Origin: Pseudomonas fluorescens
GTDB lineage: Bacteria > Pseudomonadota > Gammaproteobacteria > Pseudomonadales > Pseudomonadaceae
Direction: 5' to 3'
Length of the DNA stretch: 64,000 nt
Assembly: GCF_000968015.1 (NCBI RefSeq)
Contig: NZ_LACH01000032.1
Coordinates: 1 to 64,000, forward strand
Part shown: positions 1 through 8,711 of the stretch, one piece after another
How positions within the stretch are numbered: the first letter of the stretch is position 1
Layout: each line of letters opens with the position of its first letter
The notes under the pieces: model-generated
Told to the model about the DNA's origin: nothing
Databases searched by the model: none
What the model saw: the letters and a program-made list of their open reading frames with translations, nothing else
Program-made: the position numbers and the translations under genes

Positions 1-69
1 TCCAGAATCTGCCGTCAACACCTATTTTCACAGTTCTGTCATATAGGTGAAAAAAGCCCCTGAAACGCA

Positions 70-95
70 AAGGCCGGCCCCAAGGGGCCGGCCTT
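70..95. terminator. GC-rich hairpin after bauC
   Basis: A near-perfect palindrome has a ten-base GGCCGGCCCC stem, a two-base loop, and flanking AA and TT. It lies just past the bauC stop codon, so it probably ends the bauA-bauC transcript, which runs leftwards. In that direction the stem is followed by TTTGCGTTT, a poor but usable U tract. The rightward direction is also T-rich, so the element may work both ways. Confidence 0.7.
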
Positions 96-107
96 CTTCC
101 CTTCTAC

Positions 108-1601
108 TTACAAGCTAGGGAATGCGAACTGCGAAGCTTCATGGCTCGCCCGTTGTGGCCAGCGCTGGGTAATCGCCTTGCGACGTGTGTAGAAACGCAC
201 GCCGTCCGGACCATACGCATGCAAGTCGCCGAACAGCGAGCGCTTCCAGCCACCAAAGCTGTGATAAGCCACCGGTACCGGCAGCGGTACGTTGACGCCG
301 ACCATACCGACTTCGATCTCGTCGCAGAACAACCGCGCCGCTTCCCCATCACGGGTAAAGATGCAGGTGCCGTTGCCATACTCGTGATCGTTGATCAGCT
401 GCATCGCCTCTTCCAGGCTGTTAACCCGGACAACGCACAGCACCGGCCCGAAGATCTCTTCTTTATAGATACGCATTTCTGGCGTGACGTTGTCGAACAG
501 GCAGCCACCCAGGAAGAAGCCTTCCTCATGACCGGACACGCTCAGACCACGACCATCCACCACCAAGGTCGCACCAGAAGAAACACCGTCTTCTATATAG
601 CCACTGACTTTGTCACGAGCCTGACCGGAAACCAGCGGCCCCATGTCCAGACCGCATGAAGTGCCGGCACCGATTTTCAGCGCCTTGATTTGCGGTACCA
701 ACTTGGCCACCAGCGCATCCGCCACCTGGTCGCCGACACACACGGCCACCGAGATCGCCATGCAACGCTCGCCGCAAGAACCATAGGCCGCGCCCATCAG
801 TGCGCTGACCGCGTTATCCAGATCCGCATCCGGCATCAGCACCGCATGGTTCTTCGCGCCACCCAGTGCCTGAACGCGTTTGCCGCGCTTGGTGCCTTCG
901 GCGTAAATGTATTCGGCAATCGGCGTCGAACCAACGAAGCTCAACGCTTTGACTTCCGGCGCTTCGATCAGCGCGTCCACCGCAGCCTTATCGCCGTGAA
1001 CCACACTCAGCACACCTTTAGGCAGACCGGCCTCCAACAGCAATTGAGCAATCAACAACGTCGAACTTGGGTCACGCTCGGACGGCTTGAGGATGAAACA
1101 GTTACCGCAGACGATTGCCAGCGGATACATCCACAGCGGCACCATGGCCGGGAAGTTGAACGGCGTAATACCCGCCACCACGCCCAACGGCTGGAAGTCC
1201 GACCAGGCATCTATGTTCGGGCCTACGTTACGGCTGTATTCGCCCTTGAGGATTTCCGGTGCGGCGCAAGCGAACTCGACGTTCTCGATACCACGCTTCA
1301 ATTCACCGGCAGCATCTTCCAGCGTCTTGCCGTGCTCTTCGCTGATCAGCTGAGCGATACGCGCTTCGTTCTGCTCCAGCAATTGCTTGAAGCGGAACAT
1401 TACCTGCGCACGCTTGGCCGGCGGAGTGTTGCGCCAAGCCGGGAACGCAGCTTTAGCCGAGTCGATGGCTTTTTGAATGGTTTCGCGGCTGGCCAACGGC
1501 AGCTTGTGGATAGCCTGGCCGGTGGACGGGTTGAACACGTCAGCTGTGCGACCGTCTTCGGTCACCAGTTCGCCATTGATCAAATGCGGGATAAGGCTCA
1601 T
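108..1601 (-). CDS. bauC: Malonate/methylmalonate-semialdehyde dehydrogenase (CoA-acylating)
   Basis: This 497-residue cytosolic enzyme of the MmsA/IolA aldehyde dehydrogenase family oxidises malonate semialdehyde (3-oxopropanoate) or methylmalonate semialdehyde to acetyl-CoA or propionyl-CoA with NAD. Visible marks are the ITPFNFPAMVPLWM stretch, the GSTPIAEYIY cofactor segment and the catalytic Cys in GSCGERCMAIS. Length is normal for the family. The ATG has a good AGGAG seven bases upstream. It follows the beta-alanine transaminase gene by 64 bases on the same strand, with a divergent LysR gene beyond, the arrangement of bauA-bauC-bauR in P. aeruginosa. The transaminase product, malonate semialdehyde, would be its substrate. 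A role in valine or inositol breakdown (mmsA/iolA) is the alternative, but the context favours beta-alanine. Confidence 0.88.
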   Translation of the reverse strand: MSLIPHLINGELVTEDGRTADVFNPSTGQAIHKLPLASRETIQKAIDSAKAAFPAWRNTPPAKRAQVMFRFKQLLEQNEARIAQLISEEHGKTLEDAAGELKRGIENVEFACAAPEILKGEYSRNVGPNIDAWSDFQPLGVVAGITPFNFPAMVPLWMYPLAIVCGNCFILKPSERDPSSTLLIAQLLLEAGLPKGVLSVVHGDKAAVDALIEAPEVKALSFVGSTPIAEYIYAEGTKRGKRVQALGGAKNHAVLMPDADLDNAVSALMGAAYGSCGERCMAISVAVCVGDQVADALVAKLVPQIKALKIGAGTSCGLDMGPLVSGQARDKVSGYIEDGVSSGATLVVDGRGLSVSGHEEGFFLGGCLFDNVTPEMRIYKEEIFGPVLCVVRVNSLEEAMQLINDHEYGNGTCIFTRDGEAARLFCDEIEVGMVGVNVPLPVPVAYHSFGGWKRSLFGDLHAYGPDGVRFYTRRKAITQRWPQRASHEASQFAFPSL

Positions 1602-1626
1602 GCGGGGCTCCTGAAAAGTTGTCCAC

Positions 1627-1648
1627 AGGCGCCCTTCAACGGGCGCCT
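1627..1648. other. Hairpin between bauA and bauC
   Basis: AGGCGCCC and GGGCGCCT face each other around a six-base loop in the 64-base gap of the presumed bauA-bauC operon. There is no following U tract on the transcribed strand, so it is more likely an mRNA-stabilising or processing hairpin than a terminator. Confidence 0.45.
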
Positions 1649-1665
1649 CTATATAGAAGGGAAAA

Positions 1666-3015
1666 TCAGTCGATCTTGTTCAGCACTTCGCCGACCGCGT
1701 CGAACAGACGATCAAGGTCTTGCGGCTTGCTGTTGAAGGTTGGGCCGAACTGCAGGGTGTCGCCGCCGAAGCGCACGTAGAACCCGGCTTTCCACAGGGC
1801 CATGCCGGCTTCGAACGGACGCACGATGGCGTCGCCGTCACGCGGCGCGATCTGGATCGCACCGGCCAAACCGTAGTTACGAATATCGATGATGTTTTTC
1901 GAACCTTTCAAACCGTGCAGCGCATTTTCGAAATGCGGTGCGACTTCAGCCACGCTCTGCACCAGGTTTTCCTTTTGCAGCAAATCGAGTGCTGCCAGGC
2001 CAGCGGCACACGCCACCGGGTGCGCGGAATAGGTGTAGCCGTGCGGGAACTCCACCGCGTACTCCGGCGTCGCCTGGTTCATGAAGGTCTGGTAGATCTC
2101 GGAGCTGGCAATCACCGCGCCCATCGGGATCGCGCCGTTAGTGACTTGCTTGGCGATGCACATCAGGTCCGGGGTCACGCCGAAGCTGTCGGCGCCGAAC
2201 ATCGAACCGGTACGGCCGAAACCGGTGATCACTTCGTCGAACACCAGCAGGATGTTGTGCTGATCGCAGATCTCGCGCAGACGCTTGAGGTAACCCTGTG
2301 GCGGAACCAGCACGCCAGCGGAACCAGCCATTGGCTCGACGAACACTGCAGCGATGTTCGAAGCGTCGTGCAGTTCGATCAGCTTGAGCAGTTCATCTGC
2401 CAGGGCGATGCCGCCCTCTTTCGGCATGCCGCGGGAGTAAGCATTGCTCGCCAGCAAGGTGTGCGGCAGGTGATCGACGTCCATCATCGCCTGACCGAAC
2501 ATTTTGCGGTTGCCGTTCACACCACCGAGGCTGGTGCCGGCGATGTTCACGCCGTGATAACCACGGGCACGGCCGATCATCTTGGTCTTGGTGGCCTGGC
2601 CTTTGAGACGCCAGTAAGCACGAACCATCTTCACCGCCGTGTCAGCACACTCGGAGCCCGAGTCAGTGAAGAACACGTGATTCAAATTGCCCGGGGTCAG
2701 GTCGGTGATTTTCTCAGCCAGCTGGAACGACAGCGGATGGCCGTACTGGAAGCCTGGCGAGTAATCGAGGGTGCCCAATTGCTTGGCGACCGCTTCCTGA
2801 ATTTCCTTGCGGGTATGCCCGGCACCGCAGGTCCACAAACCAGAGAGCGAGTCGTAAACCTTACGGCCCTTGTCATCTGTCAGCCAACTGCCTTCAGCCG
2901 CCACGATCAGTCGCGGATCGCGCTGGAAATTACGGTTGGCGGTGTAGGGCATCCAGTGAGCATCGAGCTTGAGCTGGCTGGCCAGGGACGTCGGGTTGTT
3001 TTCAGGCAAGTTCAT
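1666..3015 (-). CDS. bauA: Beta-alanine--pyruvate transaminase (omega-amino acid class III aminotransferase)
   Basis: This 449-residue PLP enzyme moves the amino group of beta-alanine (and related omega-amino acids) to pyruvate, giving malonate semialdehyde and alanine. Class III signatures are the cofactor-binding region with GSECADTAVKM, the FDEVITGFGRTG stretch and the Lys in IAKQVTNGAIPMGAV that should bind PLP. The N-terminus LDAHWMPYTANRNF is typical of this omega-transaminase group. A TTG 21 bases upstream would extend the frame, but the ATG at 3015 is preceded by GCGAGG at proper spacing and is preferred. It is the first gene of a likely operon with bauC and lies divergent to a LysR regulator, which probably controls it from the shared 124-base gap. 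Confidence 0.9.
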   Translation of the reverse strand: MNLPENNPTSLASQLKLDAHWMPYTANRNFQRDPRLIVAAEGSWLTDDKGRKVYDSLSGLWTCGAGHTRKEIQEAVAKQLGTLDYSPGFQYGHPLSFQLAEKITDLTPGNLNHVFFTDSGSECADTAVKMVRAYWRLKGQATKTKMIGRARGYHGVNIAGTSLGGVNGNRKMFGQAMMDVDHLPHTLLASNAYSRGMPKEGGIALADELLKLIELHDASNIAAVFVEPMAGSAGVLVPPQGYLKRLREICDQHNILLVFDEVITGFGRTGSMFGADSFGVTPDLMCIAKQVTNGAIPMGAVIASSEIYQTFMNQATPEYAVEFPHGYTYSAHPVACAAGLAALDLLQKENLVQSVAEVAPHFENALHGLKGSKNIIDIRNYGLAGAIQIAPRDGDAIVRPFEAGMALWKAGFYVRFGGDTLQFGPTFNSKPQDLDRLFDAVGEVLNKID

Positions 3016-3139
3016 GGGCAAAACCTCGCAGGGCAATAAGCGGCATAGAGATCAAAAGCGTTCTTGCAGCTAAATTGCCACGGGGATAAAGTCGGTGAAA
3101 TCCAACTCTTCTAACGTTCAGTCAGGTCACCACTAAACT

Positions 3140-4060
3140 ATGAGCAGCCGCCGCCCCGATCCGCTGGCGCAAGTCAGTGACTTTGATATCCGCCTGCTTC
3201 GGATCTTTCGCAGTGTGGTGGAGTGCGGCGGCTTCTCAGCAGCGGAATCGGTGCTGGGAATCGGCCGCTCGGCCATCAGCCAGCAAATGAGCGATCTGGA
3301 ACAGCGCCTCGGTCTGCGTTTATGCCAACGGGGCCGCGCCGGGTTTTCCCTGACCGAAGAAGGTCGCGAGGTTTACCAATCGGCCTTACAGCTCTTAAGT
3401 GCGCTGGAAAGTTTCCGCACCGAAGTCAACGGCCTGCACCAACACCTGCGCGGCGAATTGACCATCGGCCTGACCGACAACCTGGTCACCCTCCCCCACA
3501 TGCGCATCACCCACGCCTTGGCGCAATTGAAGGAACGTGGGCCGGACGTGCAGATTCAGATCCGCATGATCGCGCCCAATGAAGTCGAACAAGGCGTGCT
3601 CGACGGTCGATTGCATGTCGGCGTGGTGCCGCAAGCCAGCGCGCTCTCGGGGCTGGAATATCAGCCGCTCTATAGCGAACGCTCGCTACTGTATTGCGCG
3701 GTCGGTCATCCGTTGTTTTATGTCGACGATAAACAACTGGATGACGAGCGCCTCAATAGCCAGGACGCCATCGCCCCGACCTTCCGTTTGCCCGCGGAAA
3801 TCCAGGCCCATTACCAGGCGCTCAATTGCACTGCCAGTGCCTCGGACCGGGAAGGCATGGCGTTCCTGATCCTGACCGGGCGCTACATCGGCTACTTGCC
3901 GGACCACTACGCCAGTCTCTGGGTGCAGCAAGGCCGATTGCGTGCGCTGAAACCAAAGGTGCGTTTTTATGACCTGAGCCTCGCATCGGTCACCCGCAAG
4001 GGCCGTCGCCCGCATCTGGTGCTGGAAAGTTTTCTGGAGAGTCTGGCTGCGACACGCTGA
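3140..4060 (+). CDS. bauR: LysR-family regulator, probable activator of beta-alanine catabolism
   Basis: This 306-residue protein has an N-terminal winged helix-turn-helix (about residues 15-75, with GGFSAAESVLGIGRSAISQQMSDLEQRLG) followed by a periplasmic-binding-protein-like effector domain. Length is normal for LysR regulators. It is transcribed away from bauA, and the intergenic region probably holds its operator and both promoters. Position and family match BauR of P. aeruginosa, thought to sense beta-alanine or a related omega-amino acid. The ligand is inferred from context only. A REP pair follows the stop codon. Confidence 0.8.
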   Translation: MSSRRPDPLAQVSDFDIRLLRIFRSVVECGGFSAAESVLGIGRSAISQQMSDLEQRLGLRLCQRGRAGFSLTEEGREVYQSALQLLSALESFRTEVNGLHQHLRGELTIGLTDNLVTLPHMRITHALAQLKERGPDVQIQIRMIAPNEVEQGVLDGRLHVGVVPQASALSGLEYQPLYSERSLLYCAVGHPLFYVDDKQLDDERLNSQDAIAPTFRLPAEIQAHYQALNCTASASDREGMAFLILTGRYIGYLPDHYASLWVQQGRLRALKPKVRFYDLSLASVTRKGRRPHLVLESFLESLAATR

Positions 4061-4062
4061 AA

Positions 4063-4156
4063 CCTGTGGGAGCGAGCTTGCTCGCGATGGCGCCAAGTCA
4101 GCCACCATCAATGCTGAATGTTAAGCCGCCATCGCGAGCAAGCTCGCTCCCACAGG
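4063..4156. repeat. REP pair (BIME), family with GAGCGAGCTTGCTCGCGA
   Basis: Two REP units face each other: CCTGTGGGAGCGAGCTTG... on the left and its reverse complement on the right, separated by about 40 bases with a smaller internal repeat. It lies between two genes on the same strand. The same unit recurs near 9735, 14305, 15573 and 32968. Such units are non-coding, and in Pseudomonas their spread is associated with RAYT transposases, none of which is encoded in this window. Confidence 0.9.
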
Positions 4157-4256
4157 GATTGTGGTGTTCAGGTTTTATTGCGTCAGGACTTGTCTGATGC
4201 CTGTGGGTGCGCTATCAACGCACTGGTTGTACCCACCCACTTGTCCGGAAGTGCCT

Positions 4257-4907
4257 ATGACCTTTGAAGTCCCCGCTCACGGCGGCAAACCTGCCAGCCG
4301 CATTCGTCAGAAGAACGAAGAGACCATCATCAAAGCCGCCGAAGACGAGTTCGCCCGTCACGGGTTCAAAGGCACCAGTATGAATACCATCGCCCTGAAT
4401 GCCGGGTTGCCCAAGGCGAACCTGCATTACTACTTTACCAACAAACTCGGTTTGTACGTGGCGGTGTTGAGCAACATCCTCCAGTTGTGGGACAGCACCT
4501 TCAACACCCTGACCGCCGAGGATGATCCGGCCGAAGCGTTGACGCGTTATATCCGCGCCAAGATGGAATTCTCCCGTCGTCAGCCGCAAGCCTCGCGAAT
4601 CTTCGCCATGGAAGTCATCAGCGGTGGCGAATGCCTGACCGAGTATTTCAACCAGGACTATCGCGCCTGGTTCCAGGGTCGGGCGGGCGTGTTTCAAGCG
4701 TGGATCGACGCCGGCAAAATGGACCCGGTCGACCCGGTGAACCTGATCTTCCTGTTGTGGGGTAGCACCCAGCATTACGCGGATTTCGCCACACAGATCT
4801 GCCGCGTCAGCGGTCGCACCAAGCTGACCAAGCAGGACATGGAAGACGCCGGCGACAACCTGATCCGCATCATTCTCAAGGGCTGCGGCCTGACGGCAAC
4901 GATCTAA
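4257..4907 (+). CDS. TetR-family regulator, RutR-like
   Basis: This 216-residue protein has an N-terminal TetR helix-turn-helix (GFKGTSMNTIALNAGLPKANLHYYFTNKLGLY, about residues 33-65) and a C-terminal domain resembling the RutR group (PISGGECLTEYF-like segment seen here as VISGGECLTEYFNQDYRAWF). The reading frame is open to 4161, but the upstream part overlaps the end of a REP region; ATG 4257 follows a GGA element and gives the usual length. RutR proteins respond to uracil or thymine and control pyrimidine breakdown, which releases beta-alanine. Its place next to the bau genes is therefore suggestive, but the effector is unproven. The next gene starts seven bases downstream. Confidence 0.72.
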   Translation: MTFEVPAHGGKPASRIRQKNEETIIKAAEDEFARHGFKGTSMNTIALNAGLPKANLHYYFTNKLGLYVAVLSNILQLWDSTFNTLTAEDDPAEALTRYIRAKMEFSRRQPQASRIFAMEVISGGECLTEYFNQDYRAWFQGRAGVFQAWIDAGKMDPVDPVNLIFLLWGSTQHYADFATQICRVSGRTKLTKQDMEDAGDNLIRIILKGCGLTATI

Positions 4908-4914
4908 GACACTT

Positions 4915-5496
4915 ATGCCTTTTACCCTCAGCGGTTTTTTCGAGTACCGCGAAGAGATTCGCAAAAGCCGCTTCATCACTTTCGCCGCGCCGATCAGCAG
5001 CCCTGCTGAAGCCCAGGCGTTCATCGAACAGCACAGCGATTTGAATGCCTCGCACAATTGCTGGGCCTGGAAACTTGGCGACCACTACCGCAGCACTGAC
5101 GATGGTGAGCCCGGCGGCACCGCTGGCCGGCCTATTCTGGCGGCAATCGACGCGCAGGACTGCGATCAGGTCGCGGTGCTGGTGATTCGTTGGTATGGCG
5201 GCATTCAACTCGGCACCGGTGGCCTCGCCCGGGCGTATGGCGGCGGCGCCAACAAGTGCCTGCAAGCGGCGGCAAAGGTTGAACTGATCAGTCGGGTACC
5301 GGTGAGTTGTGCCTGTGCTTTTGGTGAGTTGCCGTTGGTGAAGCTTCGGGTGGCGGAATTGGGTGGATTGGTGGTGGAAGAAACGTTCACGGCCAACGGC
5401 GTAGACCTGCAATTGGCCATCGCCGAAGGGCAGATCGATACTCTGCAAACGCAGTTGGCGGATTTGAGTCGCGGACGCATTTTGTTGCAGCACTAA
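4915..5496 (+). CDS. YigZ/IMPACT-family protein
   Basis: This 193-residue protein belongs to the UPF0029/IMPACT family. It shows the conserved N-terminal pattern SRFITFAAPI...A..FI...H.DA.HNCWAW, the DDGEPGGTAGRPIL signature around residues 62-76 and the IRWYGGIQLGTGGLARAYGG block. A C-terminal DUF1949-like half completes the usual two-domain plan. The biochemical role of bacterial YigZ is unsettled; the eukaryotic relatives affect translational control. It follows the TetR gene by seven bases and is probably cotranscribed with it, which says little about function. Confidence 0.85.
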   Translation: MPFTLSGFFEYREEIRKSRFITFAAPISSPAEAQAFIEQHSDLNASHNCWAWKLGDHYRSTDDGEPGGTAGRPILAAIDAQDCDQVAVLVIRWYGGIQLGTGGLARAYGGGANKCLQAAAKVELISRVPVSCACAFGELPLVKLRVAELGGLVVEETFTANGVDLQLAIAEGQIDTLQTQLADLSRGRILLQH

Positions 5497-5565
5497 TCGC
5501 ACCAACACCGTTCACAGCCCTTTCGTCGAGCCGCTGCATTTGCCCACATCTACTGTGCACCCGGC

Positions 5566-5574
5566 TGTGGATAA
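5566..5574 (-). promoter_or_regulatory. DnaA-box-like nonamer
   Basis: The sequence TGTGGATAA is the exact reverse complement of the high-affinity DnaA box TTATCCACA. One of two in the same intergenic region. Whether DnaA binds is not shown. Confidence 0.4.
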
Positions 5575-5767
5575 CCTGAGCACACCCGGCTGTAACCCTT
5601 CTGTCATGCGGCTTTGCGGGCTTTGCTCACTTTTCGTCCAATCCGCCATCAAAAAAGCTAAATCCACGTAAAAACAATCAGTTAGCGCGGTTTATCACCT
5701 TTAGAAGAAAGCCACGCAGTGCTTATGCCCGAGCTTCGGGCTTGCGCACAAATACTGTGGAGCAATC

Positions 5768-5776
5768 TGTGGATAA
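5768..5776 (-). promoter_or_regulatory. Second DnaA-box-like nonamer
   Basis: A second exact TGTGGATAA, 202 bases from the first and in the same orientation. It could reflect DnaA control of the downstream operon or coincidence. Confidence 0.4.
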
Positions 5777-6027
5777 CCCGTTCATGGCTGTCGCCGCCCC
5801 ATGCCCGGCATGGCTTGCCGCCGGTTGCTCGTTTTTTGACCAAACACCCTGTGCAAAACCGGAGCCCGATCAACGGCTTTGCCCTCAAGTGGTGCCTGGT
5901 TCGGAATCGACGTAGGGCGAGGCGCCGTCCTCAAAGCCTTTATCTGTAACGCATTTGATTTTTCCTGACTCAATGGCCAGGAAATTGCTTTGTCCACAGG
6001 CATCACTTCAATCGACCCGAGCCTGTC

Positions 6028-7593
6028 ATGCCCAACCCCGTGCCGATCCCCGATCCAACACCTCGTCTGCAACTGCGCAGAATCAGCAAGCGCTACCCCG
6101 GTTGCCTGGCCAACGATGCCATCGATCTGAGCATTGCACCCGGCGAAATCCACGCCCTGCTCGGCGAAAACGGCGCGGGTAAAAGTACGCTGATGAAGAT
6201 CATCTACGGCGTCACCCCTGCGGACTCGGGAGAGATGATCTGGCAAGGGCAACGCGTGACCCTGCGAAACCCGGCTCAGGCTCGGGGGCTGGGAATCGGC
6301 ATGGTGTTTCAGCATTTCTCGCTGTTCGAGACGTTGAGCGTGGCGCAGAACATTGCTTTGGCGATGGGCGCGGCGGCTGGCACACCGAAGCAGCTTGAAC
6401 CAAAAATTCGTGAAGTCTCCCGGCGCTACGGCATGGCGCTGGAGCCGGAGCGACTTGTCTACAGCTTGTCGATCGGCGAACGCCAGCGGGTGGAAATCAT
6501 TCGTTGTCTGATGCAGGACATCCGCCTGCTGATTCTCGATGAGCCGACCTCGGTGCTGACCCCGCAGGAGGCCGATGATTTGTTCGTCACCCTGCGCCGA
6601 CTGGCTGCCGAGGGCTGCAGCATTCTGTTTATCAGCCACAAACTCGGTGAAGTTCGCGCGTTGTGCCATAGCGCCACGGTGTTGCGCGGCGGCCGGGTGG
6701 CCGGGCATTGCGTGCCGGCCGACTGTTCGGATCGGCAACTGGCGCAATTGATGGTCGGCGAAGCCGCCGCACTGATTACGGATTATCCAAAGGTGATCGG
6801 CAGTGATGTTTTCTTGCGTGTGAGCGGATTGTCCTGGCACAACCCGGATCCGTTCGGCTGCTCGCTGAAGGACATCAACCTGGAAGTGCGCAGGGGTGAA
6901 ATTGTTGGTATCGCCGGTGTCGCGGGCAATGGTCAGGATGAGTTGCTGGCGCTGCTCAGCGGCGAAGAACCTCTACGCCGCAACGACGGCGCAACGATCA
7001 GTTTCGCCGGGCAACCGGTGGCGCACTTGCGGCCGGATGCACGGCGCAAACTGGGACTGGCCTTCGTCCCCGCTGAACGTCTGGGCCATGGCGCGGTGCC
7101 GGACCTGAGCCTGGCTGACAACGCCCTGCTCACCGCCTTTCAACAAGGGTTGATCAGCAACGGCCTGATCCAGCGCGGCAAGGTCGAAGCGCTGGCCGAA
7201 GAAATCATCCATCGCTTCGGGGTGAAGACGCCCGGCCCCCAGACACCGGCCCGCAGCCTGTCCGGCGGCAACTTGCAGAAATTCATCCTCGGCCGGGAAA
7301 TCCTGCAGCAACCGAAACTGCTGGTGGCCGCACACCCGACCTGGGGCGTGGACGTCGGCGCTGCCGCGACCATTCACCGGGCGCTGATTGCCTTGCGCGA
7401 CGCTGGCGCGGCGATCCTGGTGATCTCCGAAGACCTCGACGAACTGTTCCAGATCAGCGACCGCCTCGGCGCTTTGTGCAGTGGTCGATTGTCGCCGCTC
7501 AAGGCCACGGTCGAAACGCGCCTGATCGATGTCGGCGGCTGGATGGCCGGACAGTTCGACGTTCCTCAATCACCCGCACACGCAACGCTTTAA
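6028..7593 (+). CDS. ABC transporter ATP-binding protein, purine/nucleoside uptake (BmpC/YufO type)
   Basis: This 521-residue protein carries two ABC ATPase domains in tandem, as in sugar/nucleoside importers. The first has Walker A GENGAGKST and signature LSIGERQRVEI. The second has a degenerate Walker A (AGVAGNGQDE) and signature LSGGNLQKFILG. Such fused ATPases drive BMP-dependent importers of nucleosides or bases. It heads an operon with two permease genes (12 bases to the first permease). The deaminases and the BMP binding protein downstream point to purine bases or nucleosides as cargo; the synteny matches the PA0136-PA0148 region of P. aeruginosa. The exact substrate is an inference. 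Confidence 0.87.
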   Translation: MPNPVPIPDPTPRLQLRRISKRYPGCLANDAIDLSIAPGEIHALLGENGAGKSTLMKIIYGVTPADSGEMIWQGQRVTLRNPAQARGLGIGMVFQHFSLFETLSVAQNIALAMGAAAGTPKQLEPKIREVSRRYGMALEPERLVYSLSIGERQRVEIIRCLMQDIRLLILDEPTSVLTPQEADDLFVTLRRLAAEGCSILFISHKLGEVRALCHSATVLRGGRVAGHCVPADCSDRQLAQLMVGEAAALITDYPKVIGSDVFLRVSGLSWHNPDPFGCSLKDINLEVRRGEIVGIAGVAGNGQDELLALLSGEEPLRRNDGATISFAGQPVAHLRPDARRKLGLAFVPAERLGHGAVPDLSLADNALLTAFQQGLISNGLIQRGKVEALAEEIIHRFGVKTPGPQTPARSLSGGNLQKFILGREILQQPKLLVAAHPTWGVDVGAAATIHRALIALRDAGAAILVISEDLDELFQISDRLGALCSGRLSPLKATVETRLIDVGGWMAGQFDVPQSPAHATL

Positions 7594-7604
7594 CGGAGTT
7601 TCAC

Positions 7605-8711
7605 ATGCTGCTTTCTCTCGAACCCCGTGGCCAGCAATCGCGCCTGATGCTGTGGTGCTCGCCATTGCTGGCGGCTGTCCTGACGTTGGGCTGTGGCTCG
7701 CTGCTGTTTATCGCGCTGGGGCATGATCCACTGCTCACGCTCCACACCTTGCTGATCGCACCGATCAGCGACCTGTATGGCGTCTCCGAGTTGCTGGTCA
7801 AAGCGCTGCCGATTCTGCTCTGCGCGTTGGGGCTGGCGGTGGCGTACCAAGCACGAATCTGGAACATCGGCGCCGAAGGTCAGTTGCTGCTTGGCGCGCT
7901 GGCCGGCAGTGCGCTGGCAGTGAACATCATCGGCATGCAAAGTCGCTGGGCGCTGGTGCTGATCCTGCTCGCCGGCACCCTGGCCGGTGCCGCGTGGGCC
8001 GGGCTGACGGCGTGGTTGCGCACGCGTTTCAATGCCAATGAAATCCTCACCAGCATCATGCTCAATTACATCGCCCTGAACCTGTTGCTGTTCTGTGTGC
8101 ATGGGCCGCTGAAGGATCCGGCGGGGTTCAACTTTCCCGAGTCAGCGATGTTCGGTGATGCCAGCCGTTTGCCGCTGCTGATGGAGGAGGGTCGAGTCCA
8201 CATGGGCGTGTATTTCGCCTTGCTCGCGTTGGTGGCGGTGTGGGTGTTGCTGCAGAAAAGTTTTATCGGGTTCCAGATCAAAGTGCTCGGCCTGGACAAG
8301 CGCGCAGCGGGGTTCGTCGGTTTTCGTGAGAAGCGGCTGATCTGGCTGGCGCTGTTGATCAGCGGAGGGTTGGCGGGACTGGCCGGTGTGTGTGAAGTCA
8401 CCGGGCCGATCGGCCAACTGGTGCCACAGGTCTCGCCGGGTTACGGCTATGCCGCGATCACCGTGGCGTTTCTCGGGCGGTTGAATCCCATCGGTATTCT
8501 GTTTTCCAGCCTGCTGATGGCGCTGCTGTACATCGGTGGCGAGAGCGCACAGATGAGCATGAATCTGCCTCAGGCAATCACGCAATTGTTCCAGGGAATG
8601 ATGCTGTTTTTCCTGCTGGCCAGTGACGTGCTGATTCTCTACCGACCGCGTTTGAATCTGCGCTGGCCCCGTCGTGCACAAACCACCGCCGTACAAGCAG
8701 GAGCGCTGTGA
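7605..8711 (+). CDS. ABC transporter permease 1 (purine/nucleoside)
   Basis: This 368-residue integral membrane protein of the BPD_transp_2 (RbsC/YufP-like) family has about ten hydrophobic segments and the conserved motif NIGAEGQLLLGALAGSALAV near residue 85. The start at ATG 7605 follows ACGGAG; an earlier in-frame start would lie inside the upstream ATPase gene. It forms the membrane channel together with the next gene. Its stop codon overlaps the ATG of that gene (TGATG), a sign of translational coupling. Confidence 0.87.
   Translation: MLLSLEPRGQQSRLMLWCSPLLAAVLTLGCGSLLFIALGHDPLLTLHTLLIAPISDLYGVSELLVKALPILLCALGLAVAYQARIWNIGAEGQLLLGALAGSALAVNIIGMQSRWALVLILLAGTLAGAAWAGLTAWLRTRFNANEILTSIMLNYIALNLLLFCVHGPLKDPAGFNFPESAMFGDASRLPLLMEEGRVHMGVYFALLALVAVWVLLQKSFIGFQIKVLGLDKRAAGFVGFREKRLIWLALLISGGLAGLAGVCEVTGPIGQLVPQVSPGYGYAAITVAFLGRLNPIGILFSSLLMALLYIGGESAQMSMNLPQAITQLFQGMMLFFLLASDVLILYRPRLNLRWPRRAQTTAVQAGAL

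Larger units (their letters stand above)
5497..6027. other. 531-base non-coding region upstream of the purine ABC transporter
   Basis: No convincing gene was found on either strand. It holds two exact TGTGGATAA boxes (5566-5574 and 5768-5776), a small hairpin GCCCGA-GCT-TCGGGC at 5728-5742, a CCATGCCCGGCATGG palindrome near 5809-5823, and presumably the promoter of the downstream ABC operon. Base composition is more AT-rich around 5640-5720 than in the flanking genes. Confidence 0.6.

Noticed and set aside
5955..6182. A small plus-strand frame upstream of the ABC operon
   Set aside because: It overlaps the ATPase start in another frame and shows no conserved sequence or ribosome binding site.
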